64,000 nucleotides of DNA from Mycolicibacterium iranicum (GTDB lineage Bacteria > Actinomycetota > Actinomycetes > Mycobacteriales > Mycobacteriaceae): NCBI RefSeq assembly GCF_002101705.1, contig NZ_LQPC01000065.1, positions 124,001 through 188,000 on the forward strand, read 5' to 3'. Made by a program: the position numbers and the translations under genes. The notes under the pieces are model-generated. The model had not been told where the DNA came from, ran no database searches, and saw only the letters and a program-made list of their open reading frames with translations. Positions 34,955-44,269 of the stretch are shown piece after piece (the stretch's first letter is position 1; each line of letters opens with the position of its first letter).

Positions 34955-35164
34955 CGTCACGACACTAATAGCAGCGGAAGCTTCGATCTATGCCCCGGTC
35001 GTCGAGCCAGCTGCGTCAGCCCCGGGCCATGATCGTCTCGGCGCGGCTGCGCACCAGGTCAACCGGTCGTCGGCAGGGTCACCACCGAGCGCCAGAACGG
35101 GCGCTGATCTGCGGCCACGATCAAATATTCTGGACCCAGTGGCGAGCAGCGAACAGGAGTGGCG

Positions 35165-35653
35165 ATGGAAGGCCCCGTGCCCCGGGACAAGAAGACAGTG
35201 CTGCTCATCGCCTTCGACGGGTCAGCGACCGCGCGCCGCGCCGTGCAGTACGCAGGGCGGTTCCTGACTGCTGACCGTGCCGTCGTGCTGACGGTGTGGT
35301 CGCCGATGGATCACGGAACCGATCCGGGCGCCTACCAATACGACCTGGACGGACCTCCGGACCCGCGCGACGACGACGAGGACGACATCGCGCTGATCGA
35401 GGCGCAACGCATCAACGACGAAGGGCTTGAGCTCGCGCTGGCGGCGGGGCTTCCTGCCGAGCCGCTGCGTCGGGCCGTGACGTTCACGGTGTGGCAGACC
35501 ATCATCGAGGCCGCCGACGACCTCGACGCTGACCTGATCGTGACCGGCACCAGGGCAACGACCGGTTTTCGGTCACTGTTGCAGTCGAGCGTGGCCGATC
35601 ATGTGCTGCGTCGCGGTCATCGTCCGGTGCTGATCGTGCCGCCCGAGCCGTAA
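35165..35653 (+). CDS. Universal stress protein (UspA family)
   Basis: A single UspA domain of 162 residues (VLLIAFDGSATARRAVQYAG at the N-terminus; DADLIVTGTRATTGFRSLLQ and VLRRGHRPVLIVPPEP at the C-terminus). The ATP-loop glycine pattern near residue 125 is recognisable though not perfect. An acidic insert (DDDEDD, about residue 70) is notable. ATG 35165 sits seven bases after AGGAG; GTG 35159 is too close. It is not present at this position between lpqI and Rv0236A in M. tuberculosis. Role: nucleotide-binding stress adaptor, partner unknown. Confidence 0.85.
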   Translation: MEGPVPRDKKTVLLIAFDGSATARRAVQYAGRFLTADRAVVLTVWSPMDHGTDPGAYQYDLDGPPDPRDDDEDDIALIEAQRINDEGLELALAAGLPAEPLRRAVTFTVWQTIIEAADDLDADLIVTGTRATTGFRSLLQSSVADHVLRRGHRPVLIVPPEP

Positions 35654-35710
35654 ATTGCGCCGCTTCACGGGGGCCGGGCCCGAAAGGGTCTCCGTGCTAG
35701 TTTGGGCCGC

Positions 35711-35884
35711 ATGGATCGGTTTCTCGTGCCCGCCGCAGCCAGCATCGTCGTCGGTCTGCTGCTGGGCGCGGCTGCCGTGTTCGGGGTGACGCTGATGGTG
35801 CAGCAGGACACGAAGCCTCCGCTGCAGGCGGGCGATCCGGCGTCATCGGTCCTCAACAGGGTCGAGTACGGCGACCGTACCTAA
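35711..35884 (+). CDS. Small secreted/membrane protein, DUF2613 (Rv0236A-like)
   Basis: A 57-residue protein: one N-terminal membrane helix (LVPAAASIVVGLLLGAAAVF) and a polar tail NRVEYGDRT. It corresponds to the small Rv0236A protein that precedes aftD in M. tuberculosis. ATG 35711 is used; TTG 35702 is possible. Its TAA (35882-35884) lies directly before the likely aftD start, so the two are probably coupled. Function unknown; conserved association with AftD suggests an envelope role. Confidence 0.78.
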   Translation: MDRFLVPAAASIVVGLLLGAAAVFGVTLMVQQDTKPPLQAGDPASSVLNRVEYGDRT

Positions 35885-35885
35885 A

Positions 35886-38800
35886 CTGCCTGCCGACACT
35901 GAACTGAGCGTCCGGCCGCTGTCACGTCGTTGGCTGTGGCTTGCCAGCGCGGCGGCGCTGGCCCTGACCTTCGCCCAGTCACCGGGTCAGATCTCGCCGG
36001 ACACCAAGCTCGATCTCACCGCCAATCCGCTGCGCTTCCTCGCCCGCGCGTTCAATCTGTGGAACAGCGACTTGCCGTTCGGGCAAGCGCAGAACCAGGC
36101 CTACGGCTACCTCTTCCCGCACGGCACGTTCTTTCTGGCCGGTGATGTTCTCGGCCTGCCCGGCTGGGTGACGCAGCGCCTGTGGTGGGCGCTGATCCTG
36201 GTGGTCGGGTTCTGGGGCGTGCTGCGAGTGGCCGAAGCGCTCGGCATCGGGACCACCACGTCGCGGGTCGTCGGAGCCATGGCATTTGCGCTGTCGCCGC
36301 GCGTGCTGACGACGCTGGGCGCGATTTCCTCCGAGACGCTGCCGATGATGCTGGCGCCGTGGGTGCTGCTGCCGGTGATCCTTGCCCTCAGGGGTGATCC
36401 CCGGGTGCGCCTGCTGGCGGCCCGTTCGGCGTTGGCGATCGCGTTGATGGGCGCGGTGAATGCGGTCGCGACGCTGAGCGCGTGCCTGTGCGCCGCGGTG
36501 TGGCTGCTGTGCCATCGGCCCAACCGCACGTGGTGGCGTTTCGTGGCGTGGTGGCTTCAGTGTGTGGCGCTCGCGGTGACCTGGTGGGTGGTGGCGCTGC
36601 TGCACCTGGGGCGGATCAGCCCGCCGTTCCTCGATTTCATCGAGTCCTCGGGTGTCACGACCCAGTGGATGTCGCTGACGGAGATGTTGCGCGGCACCGG
36701 GGCGTGGACGCCGTATGTGGCACCGACGGCGACCGCGGGCGCCCAGCTGGTGACCGGTTCGGTCGCGGTGCTCGCCACGACTCTGGTGGCCGCGGGCGGT
36801 CTCGCAGGCCTCGCGCTGACCCGGATGCCGGCCAGAGGCCGGCTGATCACGATGCTGCTCGTCGGGGTCGTGTTGCTCGGCGCCGGATACTCGGGCGGCC
36901 TCGGGTCGCCGATAGCCCATGCGGTGCAGGCGTTTCTGGACGCGGACGGCACACCGCTGCGCAACCTGCACAAGCTCGAGCCGCTGCTTCGGCTCCCCCT
37001 CACGTTGGGCCTGGCTCACCTGCTGGGACGTATCCCGCTGCCGGGCAGCGCGCCGACACGGGTGTGGCGTGATGCGTTCGCCCACCCCGAGAACGACAAG
37101 CGCGTCGCGGTCGGCATCGTGCTGCTGTCGGCGCTCACCGCGGCGACGGCGCTGGCCTGGACGGGGCGGCTCACTCCACCCGGGGCATTCGACGCGATCC
37201 CGCCGTACTGGCATGACACCGCGCAATGGCTGGACGACAACAACTCCGGCGGCCGGGTGCTCGTCGCACCCGGCGCCCCGTTCGCCACGCAGATCTGGGG
37301 CAACAGCCACGATGAACCCCTGCAGGTCCTCGGGGACAGCGCGTGGGGCGTGCGCGATTCGATACCGCTGACTCCGCCCGAGACGATCCGCGCGCTGGAC
37401 TCGGTGCAACGGTTGTTCGCTGCTGGCCGGCCCTCCGACGGCCTCGCCGACACCCTTGCCCGGCAGGGTATCTCGTATGTCGTGGTGCGCAATGACCTCG
37501 ACCCCGACACGTCGCGGTCGGCCCGCCCCATCCTGGTGCACCGCGCGATCGACGGCTCTCCGGGACTGACGAAGGTCGCCGAGTTCGGCAATCCGGTCGG
37601 GCCGGGAGCGCTGGAGGGTTTCGTCGCCGACAGCGGGCTGCGACCCCGTTACCCGGCAGTCGAGATCTACCGGGTCGACACCGCGACGGAACCGATGAAA
37701 CCCTATGTGGCCCAGTCCGACACCATGGCGCGGGTGGACGGCGGACCGGAGTCCCTACTGCGTCTCGACGAGCGGCGCAGACTCTCCGGCCAACCACCGT
37801 TGGGCCCGATGCTGTTGACGCAGGACGCCTTACGCGCAGGGCTACCCGCTCCGCTGGTGACGGTCACCGACACCCCGACAGCACGCGAAACCGATTACGG
37901 TCGGGTCGACGATCATTCATCGGCGATTCGCGGGCCCGACGACACTCGCAACACCTTCAACAGGGTGCCCGACTATCCGTCCAACGGCGCCGATCCCGTC
38001 TACGGCCGGTGGGATGGCGGACGGATCACGGTCTCCAGTGCCGCGTCGGATTCGACGGCGTTGCCCAATGTTTCGCCGTCGTCGGGGCCTGCGTCGGCGA
38101 TCGACGGCGACTCCTCCACGAGCTGGGTGTCCAACTCGCTGCAGACCGCGCTGGGCCAGTGGCTGCAGGTCGACTTCGACCATCCGGTCACCAACGCCAC
38201 CCTGACCATCACCCCGAGTGCGACCGCGGTCGGCGCGCAGGTGCGGCGGCTCGAGGTGTCGACGGTCAACGGGACGACCACCGTCAGGTTCGACGAGGCA
38301 GGGAAACCGGTGACCGTCGCGCTGCCCTACGGCGAATCGCCGTGGGTGCGGATCACCGCAACGGGGACCGACGACGGTTCACCCGGTGTGCAGTTCGGCC
38401 TCACCGACATCAACGTCACGCAGTATGACGCGAACGGGTTCGCCCACCCGGTGACTCTGCGGCACACCGTCGACGTTCCTGGCCCGCCTGCGGATGCGGT
38501 TGTTGCGCAATGGGATTTGGGGTCTGAGCTACTGGGCCGCGCCGGATGCGCCGAGAGCCCGACCGGCACCCGGTGCTCGGCGGCGATGGCGCTGGCCGCC
38601 GAGGAACCGGTGAACCTGAGCAGGACGCTGACGGTTCCGGAGCCGACGCCGGTGACGCCGACGGTGTGGGTGCGGGCCCGGCAGGGACCGAATCTGGCCG
38701 ATCTCATCGCGCAGCCGGATACGACGCGGGCAGCCGGTGACAGTGATGCGATCGACGTGCTGGGTTCGGCCTATGCCGCCACCGACGGCGACCCCGGCAC

Positions 38801-40109
38801 GTCCTGGACCGCGCCGCAGCGCACGGTGCAGCCGCGCACCCCGCCTTCGCTGACCCTCACCCTGCCCAGCCCGCGCACCGTCTCGTCGATCCGTGTCACG
38901 CCGAGTTCGTCGCCGCTGCCCGCCCACCCGACCATGATCGCCGTCGACCTCGGCGACGGTCCGCAGGTGCGGCGCATGACCGCGGGAACCGAGACGTTCT
39001 CCCTCCATCCGCATGTCACGGACTCGATCAGAGTGTGGTTGCTCGACTGGGACGACGTGATCGACCGCACCGCACTGGGTTTCGATCAGCTCAAGCCGCC
39101 GGGCCTGGCGGAGATCGTCGCGCTGGACGAGCGCGGCGCCCCCATCGGCGCGGCGGACGCCGCGACCAACCGGGATCGCACGGTGAGCCTGCCCTGCGGG
39201 CGTGGACCTGTCATCGGCGTAGCCGGGGAGTTCGTGCAGACTGCGGTGACGACCACGGTCGGTGATCTGCTGGAAGGCCGACCCATCCCGGCACGCCCCT
39301 GTCGCGTCGCACCGATCTCGCTCCCGGTCGGTCAGCAGGAGCTGCTCATCAGCCCGGGGCCCGCGCTGATCGTCGACGGCGTCCAGCTGGCCACTCCGCG
39401 CGCCGATGAAGTCCGCCCGGCCACAACGTCTTCCGTTGCCGTCACCCGGTGGAGTAATGACCACCGCGAGGTGACCGTCGGCCCGTCGGAACAGTCCCGG
39501 ATCCTCGTCGTCCCGGAGAGCGTCAACCCCGGCTGGGTCGCGCGCGACGACGCGGGGACCATGCTGACACCGGTCACGGTCAACGGCTGGCAGCAGGGCT
39601 GGGTGGTGGCCGCCGGCGACGGAGGCACCGTCACGTTGAATTTCGCGTCGAACGCGACCTACCGCGCCGGCCTCATCGGCGGCCTGGCCCTCCTGCCGCT
39701 ACTCGTCGCCCTGGCGTTCGTCCCGGCGCGCCGCACCGGAGACGACTACGGCCCCGCGCGCCCGTGGCAGCCCCACCCGCTGTCGATCGGTGCGGCGACA
39801 GTCTCTGCAGCGCTGGTCATCTCGGGCTTCACCGGCGCTCTCCTCGCGCTCGTGGCCCTCGCCGTCCGATACCTGCTGCGTCGCCGCGACAGGATCCGCG
39901 ACGCAGCAACGGTGGGTACGGCGGCCTTTGGTCTGATCCTGGCCGGCGCCGTCCTGAGCCAGTATCCGTGGCGCTCGGTCGACGGATACCTCGGGCACTC
40001 TGCCGGCGTGCAGTTGCTGGCGCTGCTGTCGGTGCTGGCCGTGGCGATGTCGACGGTGACCTTCGCCGAACCGCGTCGCGCGCCGCGCGGTGACGACAAA
40101 GATGGCTGA
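35886..40109 (+). CDS. aftD: Alpha-(1->3)-arabinofuranosyltransferase AftD; start codon unresolved
   Basis: A very large GT-C fold membrane enzyme that adds branching alpha-1,3-arabinofuranose to arabinogalactan and lipoarabinomannan. The N-terminus has the conserved SPDTKLDLTANPLRFLARAF loop after the first helix, then many helices to about residue 420. A long extracytoplasmic part with discoidin/carbohydrate-binding-like domains follows (for example SAIDGDSSTSWVSN and AATDGDPGTSWTAP), and terminal helices near 39670-40080. The frame is open from 35796, but no ATG, GTG or TTG occurs until TTG 36072, which would remove the first helix and conserved loop. I list CTG 35886 as a tentative start, giving about 1407 residues against 1400 in M. 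tuberculosis. The stop overlaps the next gene's start region. Confidence 0.9.
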   Translation: MPADTELSVRPLSRRWLWLASAAALALTFAQSPGQISPDTKLDLTANPLRFLARAFNLWNSDLPFGQAQNQAYGYLFPHGTFFLAGDVLGLPGWVTQRLWWALILVVGFWGVLRVAEALGIGTTTSRVVGAMAFALSPRVLTTLGAISSETLPMMLAPWVLLPVILALRGDPRVRLLAARSALAIALMGAVNAVATLSACLCAAVWLLCHRPNRTWWRFVAWWLQCVALAVTWWVVALLHLGRISPPFLDFIESSGVTTQWMSLTEMLRGTGAWTPYVAPTATAGAQLVTGSVAVLATTLVAAGGLAGLALTRMPARGRLITMLLVGVVLLGAGYSGGLGSPIAHAVQAFLDADGTPLRNLHKLEPLLRLPLTLGLAHLLGRIPLPGSAPTRVWRDAFAHPENDKRVAVGIVLLSALTAATALAWTGRLTPPGAFDAIPPYWHDTAQWLDDNNSGGRVLVAPGAPFATQIWGNSHDEPLQVLGDSAWGVRDSIPLTPPETIRALDSVQRLFAAGRPSDGLADTLARQGISYVVVRNDLDPDTSRSARPILVHRAIDGSPGLTKVAEFGNPVGPGALEGFVADSGLRPRYPAVEIYRVDTATEPMKPYVAQSDTMARVDGGPESLLRLDERRRLSGQPPLGPMLLTQDALRAGLPAPLVTVTDTPTARETDYGRVDDHSSAIRGPDDTRNTFNRVPDYPSNGADPVYGRWDGGRITVSSAASDSTALPNVSPSSGPASAIDGDSSTSWVSNSLQTALGQWLQVDFDHPVTNATLTITPSATAVGAQVRRLEVSTVNGTTTVRFDEAGKPVTVALPYGESPWVRITATGTDDGSPGVQFGLTDINVTQYDANGFAHPVTLRHTVDVPGPPADAVVAQWDLGSELLGRAGCAESPTGTRCSAAMALAAEEPVNLSRTLTVPEPTPVTPTVWVRARQGPNLADLIAQPDTTRAAGDSDAIDVLGSAYAATDGDPGTSWTAPQRTVQPRTPPSLTLTLPSPRTVSSIRVTPSSSPLPAHPTMIAVDLGDGPQVRRMTAGTETFSLHPHVTDSIRVWLLDWDDVIDRTALGFDQLKPPGLAEIVALDERGAPIGAADAATNRDRTVSLPCGRGPVIGVAGEFVQTAVTTTVGDLLEGRPIPARPCRVAPISLPVGQQELLISPGPALIVDGVQLATPRADEVRPATTSSVAVTRWSNDHREVTVGPSEQSRILVVPESVNPGWVARDDAGTMLTPVTVNGWQQGWVVAAGDGGTVTLNFASNATYRAGLIGGLALLPLLVALAFVPARRTGDDYGPARPWQPHPLSIGAATVSAALVISGFTGALLALVALAVRYLLRRRDRIRDAATVGTAAFGLILAGAVLSQYPWRSVDGYLGHSAGVQLLALLSVLAVAMSTVTFAEPRRAPRGDDKDG

Positions 40110-40110
40110 C

Positions 40111-41595
40111 ATGACAGCCACCGGCACCGATGCGCCCGTAGCTCCGATCGGCACGCAGGTCTCGGCGCTCGCCGCGAAGGCGCCCGATGCCCCCGCAGTC
40201 ACCTGCGCCGCGGTGACCGTCAACCGAGCAGACCTGGACACCACGACCAACCGGGTGGCGCGCGGCTTTGCCTCGCTCGGGGTCGGTGTCGGCGACTACG
40301 TCACCATCGTGCTGCCGAACTCACTGGACTGGGTGTTCGCGGTACTTGCATGCTGGAAACTCGGCGCGGTGCCACAGCCGCTGTCGGCACGGCTGCCCGA
40401 CGCGGAGCTGGCCGCGCTGCTGGAGTTGCGGCGCCCGGCACTGCTGGTCGGACGACACGACCCCACCGGCGTGACACCCTGCACGGCAATGGATCTGGCC
40501 GCCGAGTTCGCCGGCTTTCCTGCCGACGCGCTTCCCGAGGCGGTGTCACCGGTGTGGAAGTCGATGGCCTCGGGTGGGAGTACCGGACGGCCGAAGCTGA
40601 TCGAGGCCGGCAACAACAGCCGGGTTCCGCCTGCCATCGGCTACCCGTTGGGCGCGCAGGACGGCGACGTGAACCTGATCTCGGTTCCGTTGAGCCACAA
40701 CACCGGATTCACCACGTTCGCCATCGGCGTGCTGCAGGGCCACCACCTCGTGGTGATGCCGCGATTCGAACCGCGCGAGTTCCTGCGGCTGGTCACCGAG
40801 CACCGGGTGACGTTCCTGGCGACGGTCCCGACGATCATGCAGCGGCTGCTGCCTGTCTACCGGGCGCAACCGGATGCCTATGACCTGTCGTCGATCCGCC
40901 GGTTCTGGCACCTGGCGGCGCCGTGCCCGCCCGCCGTCAAGCAGGCCTGGATCGAGATCCTCGGCCCTGCCTCGGTGTGGGAACTGTACGGCGGCACGGA
41001 GTTACAGGCCCTGACATTCATTTCCGGCGAGCAGTGGCTGACCCACCCCGGGTCGGTGGGCGTCGTCGTCGCCGGGGAGATGAAGGTCCTCGACGACGAC
41101 GGAAACGAGTGCCCGCCCGGGGTGGTCGGCGAGATCTACATGCGGCCCGGACCTTCGGCCAGGCCGACGTACCGGTACATCGGCAGCACCGCCAAGACGC
41201 GTGACGGCTGGGACTCGCTGGGCGACCTCGGCTACTTCGACGACGAGGGTTTCCTCTACCTCAACGACCGCAGGGTCGACATGTTCACCGTCGGCGGGCG
41301 CAATGTGTACCCAGCCGAGATCGAGTCGGCGTTGGCGGAGCATCCTGCGGTGCTGTCGAGCCTGGTGGTGGGCCTGCCCGACGGGGATCTGGGTCAGGTG
41401 CCGCACGCGATCGTGCAGGCCGACGGTCTCGACGAAGCGGGCGTCGTCGCCTTTCTGGCCGAGCGGATCGCCGGCTACAAGCTGCCGCGGTCGGTGGAGT
41501 TCGTCGACCGCCCGTTGCGAGACGATGCGGGCAAGGCGCGTCGGTCGGCGGTCCGCGACGAGGTGATCGCGCGGCGGGCCGCGCAGTCCAGCTAG
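40111..41595 (+). CDS. AMP-dependent acyl-CoA synthetase/ligase
   Basis: A 494-residue ANL enzyme with the adenylate loop MASGGSTGRPKLIEA (about residue 153), the core WELYGGTELQA, the DGWDSLGDLGYFD hinge motif and the C-terminal lysine region DDAGKARR. The text resembles actinobacterial bile-acid/steroid-side-chain CoA ligases more than common long-chain FadDs, but the substrate is inferred only. ATG 40111 starts right after the aftD stop; ATG 40102 and GTG 40090 are in-frame alternatives overlapping aftD. Its last codons (RAAQSS, TAG) are duplicated downstream. It replaces the Rv0229c-Rv0235c interval of M. tuberculosis. Confidence 0.84.
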   Translation: MTATGTDAPVAPIGTQVSALAAKAPDAPAVTCAAVTVNRADLDTTTNRVARGFASLGVGVGDYVTIVLPNSLDWVFAVLACWKLGAVPQPLSARLPDAELAALLELRRPALLVGRHDPTGVTPCTAMDLAAEFAGFPADALPEAVSPVWKSMASGGSTGRPKLIEAGNNSRVPPAIGYPLGAQDGDVNLISVPLSHNTGFTTFAIGVLQGHHLVVMPRFEPREFLRLVTEHRVTFLATVPTIMQRLLPVYRAQPDAYDLSSIRRFWHLAAPCPPAVKQAWIEILGPASVWELYGGTELQALTFISGEQWLTHPGSVGVVVAGEMKVLDDDGNECPPGVVGEIYMRPGPSARPTYRYIGSTAKTRDGWDSLGDLGYFDDEGFLYLNDRRVDMFTVGGRNVYPAEIESALAEHPAVLSSLVVGLPDGDLGQVPHAIVQADGLDEAGVVAFLAERIAGYKLPRSVEFVDRPLRDDAGKARRSAVRDEVIARRAAQSS

Positions 41596-41640
41596 AGCGC
41601 GGCGGGCCGCGCAATCGGACTAGAGCGCGGCGCACCGATC
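41569..41640 (+). repeat. 28-bp tandem duplication of the ligase 3' end
   Basis: Unit 1 (41569-41596) contains the final codons and TAG of the ligase gene; unit 2 (41597-41624) repeats it with about four changes and keeps a TAG; a truncated third unit (GCGCGGCG) follows, then the family-A palindrome begins. Shared start GCGCGGCGGGCCGCGCA. Confidence 0.85.
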
Positions 41641-41702
41641 GCCGAAACTGCATTCCGCGCGGTCATTTCCGCGGAACGGCCGCGCGGAATGCAGTTTCGG
41701 CG
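41640..41702. repeat. Palindromic repeat family A, copy 2
   Basis: Perfect 23-base arms at 41640-41662 and 41680-41702 (core CGCCGAAACTGCATTCCGCG) around a 17-base loop. It fills the space between two convergent genes: the ligase 3' duplications on one side and the acyltransferase stop (41704) on the other. It may act as a two-way terminator. Confidence 0.92.
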
Positions 41703-41703
41703 G

Positions 41704-42882
41704 TTACTGGGCGCGGGCGGGCTCAATCTGGTTGTCGACCGACGAGTCCAGCGGTGTCGGATCGTTGCGGCGCTCCCAGCGCCGCAACGCATTCCGGCAG
41801 GGCGATTCCACGAGGGCGTAGCTGACCGCAGCGATGGCGAAACCGAAAACCACCGTCAGCATCAGCACGACCGTGAAATGCCCGTTGAACGCGAACTCCC
41901 CGATGATCGGAAACACCATCGCCAACGCCGCCAGATGCCACACGAACAGTCCGTAGGACCAGCGGCCCAGCGTCACCATGATCGGACTGCCCAGGATCCG
42001 GTGCGAGGTGTCGAGGCGGTCGAGCACCAGAGGCGCCAGCAGCGCGCCCGCGACGACAGCTCCCATCGCGGTCTTCAACGTCACCTGCCCGATCGAGCCG
42101 GGGTGCAGTCCTTCGCGCCCCGCCAACGGGGACGCCGCGATCAGGAACGCCGTCAGCGCGATCAGCGCCATCAGCACCCGTCGCCGCGCCAGCCGGTGCG
42201 CCCGCCCCACCGGGCTGACCGTCAGTTCTGCCAGCACCATCCCGGCGGCGAACCAGGAGAAGAAGGCGGGCGGCCAGTTCCACAGGTTGTGCCCGGACGC
42301 CCCGTCGAACGGAATACGCACCCAGAACAGGCTCGCCACCGCGACGGCCACGATCGCGGGGATCCTGGCCCGGACGGGGAGACGGCGGGCCAGCAGCGCC
42401 AGCAGCGGCAGCGCCAGATAGAAGCTCATCTCGACCGACAGGCTCCACATCTGCGTAAGACCTGCTGTCAACGTCAACGGCACATAGATCTGGGTCAGCG
42501 TCAGGTTGGCCAGCCACACCGTGAAGTCGGCCTTCACCTCGGGCAGCAGGGTCATGATCACCACGACGGCCACCAGGTAACCGGGCATGATGCGCACGAT
42601 CCGCGACCGCAGATAGTGGCCCGTCGACGGACGTGAGCGCAGCCCGCGTGCGGCGGCGGCGTGGCCGCGCCACAGCAGGAACCCCGAGAGCGCGAAGAAC
42701 ACCGCGACCGCAAGATCGAAACGACCGAGGATCCGGCCGGTGATGCCACCGGACATGCCGGTCTGGAACGCGACGTGGGTGACGACCACTCCGACAGCCG
42801 CGCACGCGCGCAGACCCTCAACCGCGGGCAGGAACCCGCGCGTCCCGCCCACGGTGTCGTCGGCGTCCGGAGTTCCGGTCAC
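41704..42882 (-). CDS. Acyltransferase 3 family membrane protein (Rv0228-like)
   Basis: A 392-residue integral membrane acyltransferase with ten or more helices. The N-terminal family motif is present: PAVEGLRACAAVGVVVTHVA with the catalytic His, then FALSGFLLWR, YLRSRIVRIMPGY and WSLSVEMSFYLALPL. Such enzymes acetylate or acylate extracytoplasmic sugars or lipids. It sits beside Rv0227c- and Rv0226c-like genes as Rv0228 does in M. tuberculosis. ATG 42882. The substrate is unknown; an arabinogalactan or lipid-linked sugar would fit the neighbourhood. Its stop touches the palindrome at 41702. Confidence 0.85.
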   Translation of the reverse strand: MTGTPDADDTVGGTRGFLPAVEGLRACAAVGVVVTHVAFQTGMSGGITGRILGRFDLAVAVFFALSGFLLWRGHAAAARGLRSRPSTGHYLRSRIVRIMPGYLVAVVVIMTLLPEVKADFTVWLANLTLTQIYVPLTLTAGLTQMWSLSVEMSFYLALPLLALLARRLPVRARIPAIVAVAVASLFWVRIPFDGASGHNLWNWPPAFFSWFAAGMVLAELTVSPVGRAHRLARRRVLMALIALTAFLIAASPLAGREGLHPGSIGQVTLKTAMGAVVAGALLAPLVLDRLDTSHRILGSPIMVTLGRWSYGLFVWHLAALAMVFPIIGEFAFNGHFTVVLMLTVVFGFAIAAVSYALVESPCRNALRRWERRNDPTPLDSSVDNQIEPARAQ

Positions 42883-43063
42883 GCCGAACAGTGTGCCCCT
42901 GACGCGCGGCCGGAGCGAAAACGGGTAGTCAGGCCGTGCCGTCGAACGCCTCGTAGTAAGCGACGACCTTAATGTCGGCTGTTAGGGTCGAACGGACTTT
43001 TGGGCGTCTGGCTGGGCGCCGCCACCGCCACGCCCGTGGCGGCGCGCGAAGGGAGACACGGTA

Positions 43064-44269
43064 TTGAACCGCGCAGTTGCGCTGAGGATCGCCGCGTGCG
43101 GAATCATGGGCCTCGGAGCCGCCCTGCTCATCGCCGCCCTGCTGTTGTCCACCTACACCCAGGGCAAGATCGCCAAGATCCCGCTGACCATCGACACCAC
43201 CCTCGTCAGCGACGGCACGGGCACCGCCTTCGACCCGGCCTCGCTGCTCGGTGAGCGGTTCGTGGTCAACGAGGACATCCCCGTGGTGATGCAGCAGCAG
43301 ATGAGCGTGGAGTCGCCGTCGAACGCGGATGTCGTCACCCTGCAGGTCGGTACGTCGCTGCGGCGCTCGGATCAGCAGCAGGACAACGGTCTGCTGCTGG
43401 CGATGGTCGACACCGTGACCCTGAACCGGCAAACGGCGGAGGCGGTCTCCAGCGAGACCAACCCCGGCGGCTCGGTGCAGAAACCGCGCGCCATCGAAGA
43501 CGAGAATCCGCCGACCAGCATCGCGTTGCCGCACGAGGGGCTGGCCTACCGGTTCCCGTTCGACACCGAGAAGAAGACCTACCCGTACTTCGACCCGATC
43601 GCGCAGAAGGCCTTCGACGCCAACTATTCGGGTGAAGAGGACGTCAACGGTCTGACGGCCTACAAGTTCACCCAGAACATCGGCTTCGACGCCGACGGCA
43701 AGCTCGTCGAGCCCGTCAAGTACGCCTCGCTGTACGACGACGACGCCGACGCCCAGGTGACGGCCCGCGCCGCACTGTGGGGCATCGAGGGCGATCCCGA
43801 AGAACCGATCACGATGACGCGCTACTACGCGGCGCAGCGCACCTTCTGGGTCGATCCGGTGTCGGGGACCATCGTCAAAGAAACCGACCGCGCCTACCAC
43901 TACTACGCTCGCGAGGCTCTCAAGCCCGAGGTGACGTTCGTCGACTACACGGTGACGACCAACGAGGAGTCGGTCGAGTCCCAGGTGGCCGCCGCGCAGG
44001 ACGAGCGCGATCGGGTGTCGCTGTGGGGCCGCATCCTGCCGATCACGTTTACCGCACTCGGGTTGGTCGCGCTCGTCGGCGGAGCCCTGCTCGGGTCGTT
44101 CAGCCTGCGTGCGGAGTCGCTGTTGATCGATCCGGGTCTCGACGACACCGGCAACCGCTTCTTCGGCGGCCGCGGCGACGAAGGTGAGCCGGTTCCCGGC
44201 GCCGAGGCCAAAACCGAGAAGCTGCCGGCGCAGCGGCCGTCCGACCTGCCGCCGGACAGACCCGTCTGA
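43064..44269 (+). CDS. DUF3068 membrane-anchored protein (Rv0227c-like)
   Basis: A 401-residue protein with a signal-anchor helix at residues 8-30, a large extracytoplasmic domain (about 35-325) and a second helix at about 327-350 followed by an acidic/Pro cytoplasmic tail. This is the DUF3068 / PorA-like layout of Rv0227c. TTG 43064 is preceded by GGGAGA. Its TGA overlaps the next gene's presumed start. The domain carries many acidic residues and conserved YFDP and YRFPF text. Function not established; conserved with arabinan and mannan genes, so an envelope role is inferred. Confidence 0.84.
   Translation: MNRAVALRIAACGIMGLGAALLIAALLLSTYTQGKIAKIPLTIDTTLVSDGTGTAFDPASLLGERFVVNEDIPVVMQQQMSVESPSNADVVTLQVGTSLRRSDQQQDNGLLLAMVDTVTLNRQTAEAVSSETNPGGSVQKPRAIEDENPPTSIALPHEGLAYRFPFDTEKKTYPYFDPIAQKAFDANYSGEEDVNGLTAYKFTQNIGFDADGKLVEPVKYASLYDDDADAQVTARAALWGIEGDPEEPITMTRYYAAQRTFWVDPVSGTIVKETDRAYHYYAREALKPEVTFVDYTVTTNEESVESQVAAAQDERDRVSLWGRILPITFTALGLVALVGGALLGSFSLRAESLLIDPGLDDTGNRFFGGRGDEGEPVPGAEAKTEKLPAQRPSDLPPDRPV

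Noticed and set aside
34955..35164. Possible small gene between lpqI and usp
   Set aside because: Only short Arg-rich frames without ribosome sites; best read as promoter and leader of usp.
35979..37541. 520-codon minus-strand frame opposite aftD
   Set aside because: Low-complexity Arg/Gln/His composition; aftD membrane helices are on the other strand.
42883..43063. Possible gene on the minus strand reading into 42929-43900
   Set aside because: Opposite strand to the DUF3068 gene, Arg/Val-biased composition and no domain.
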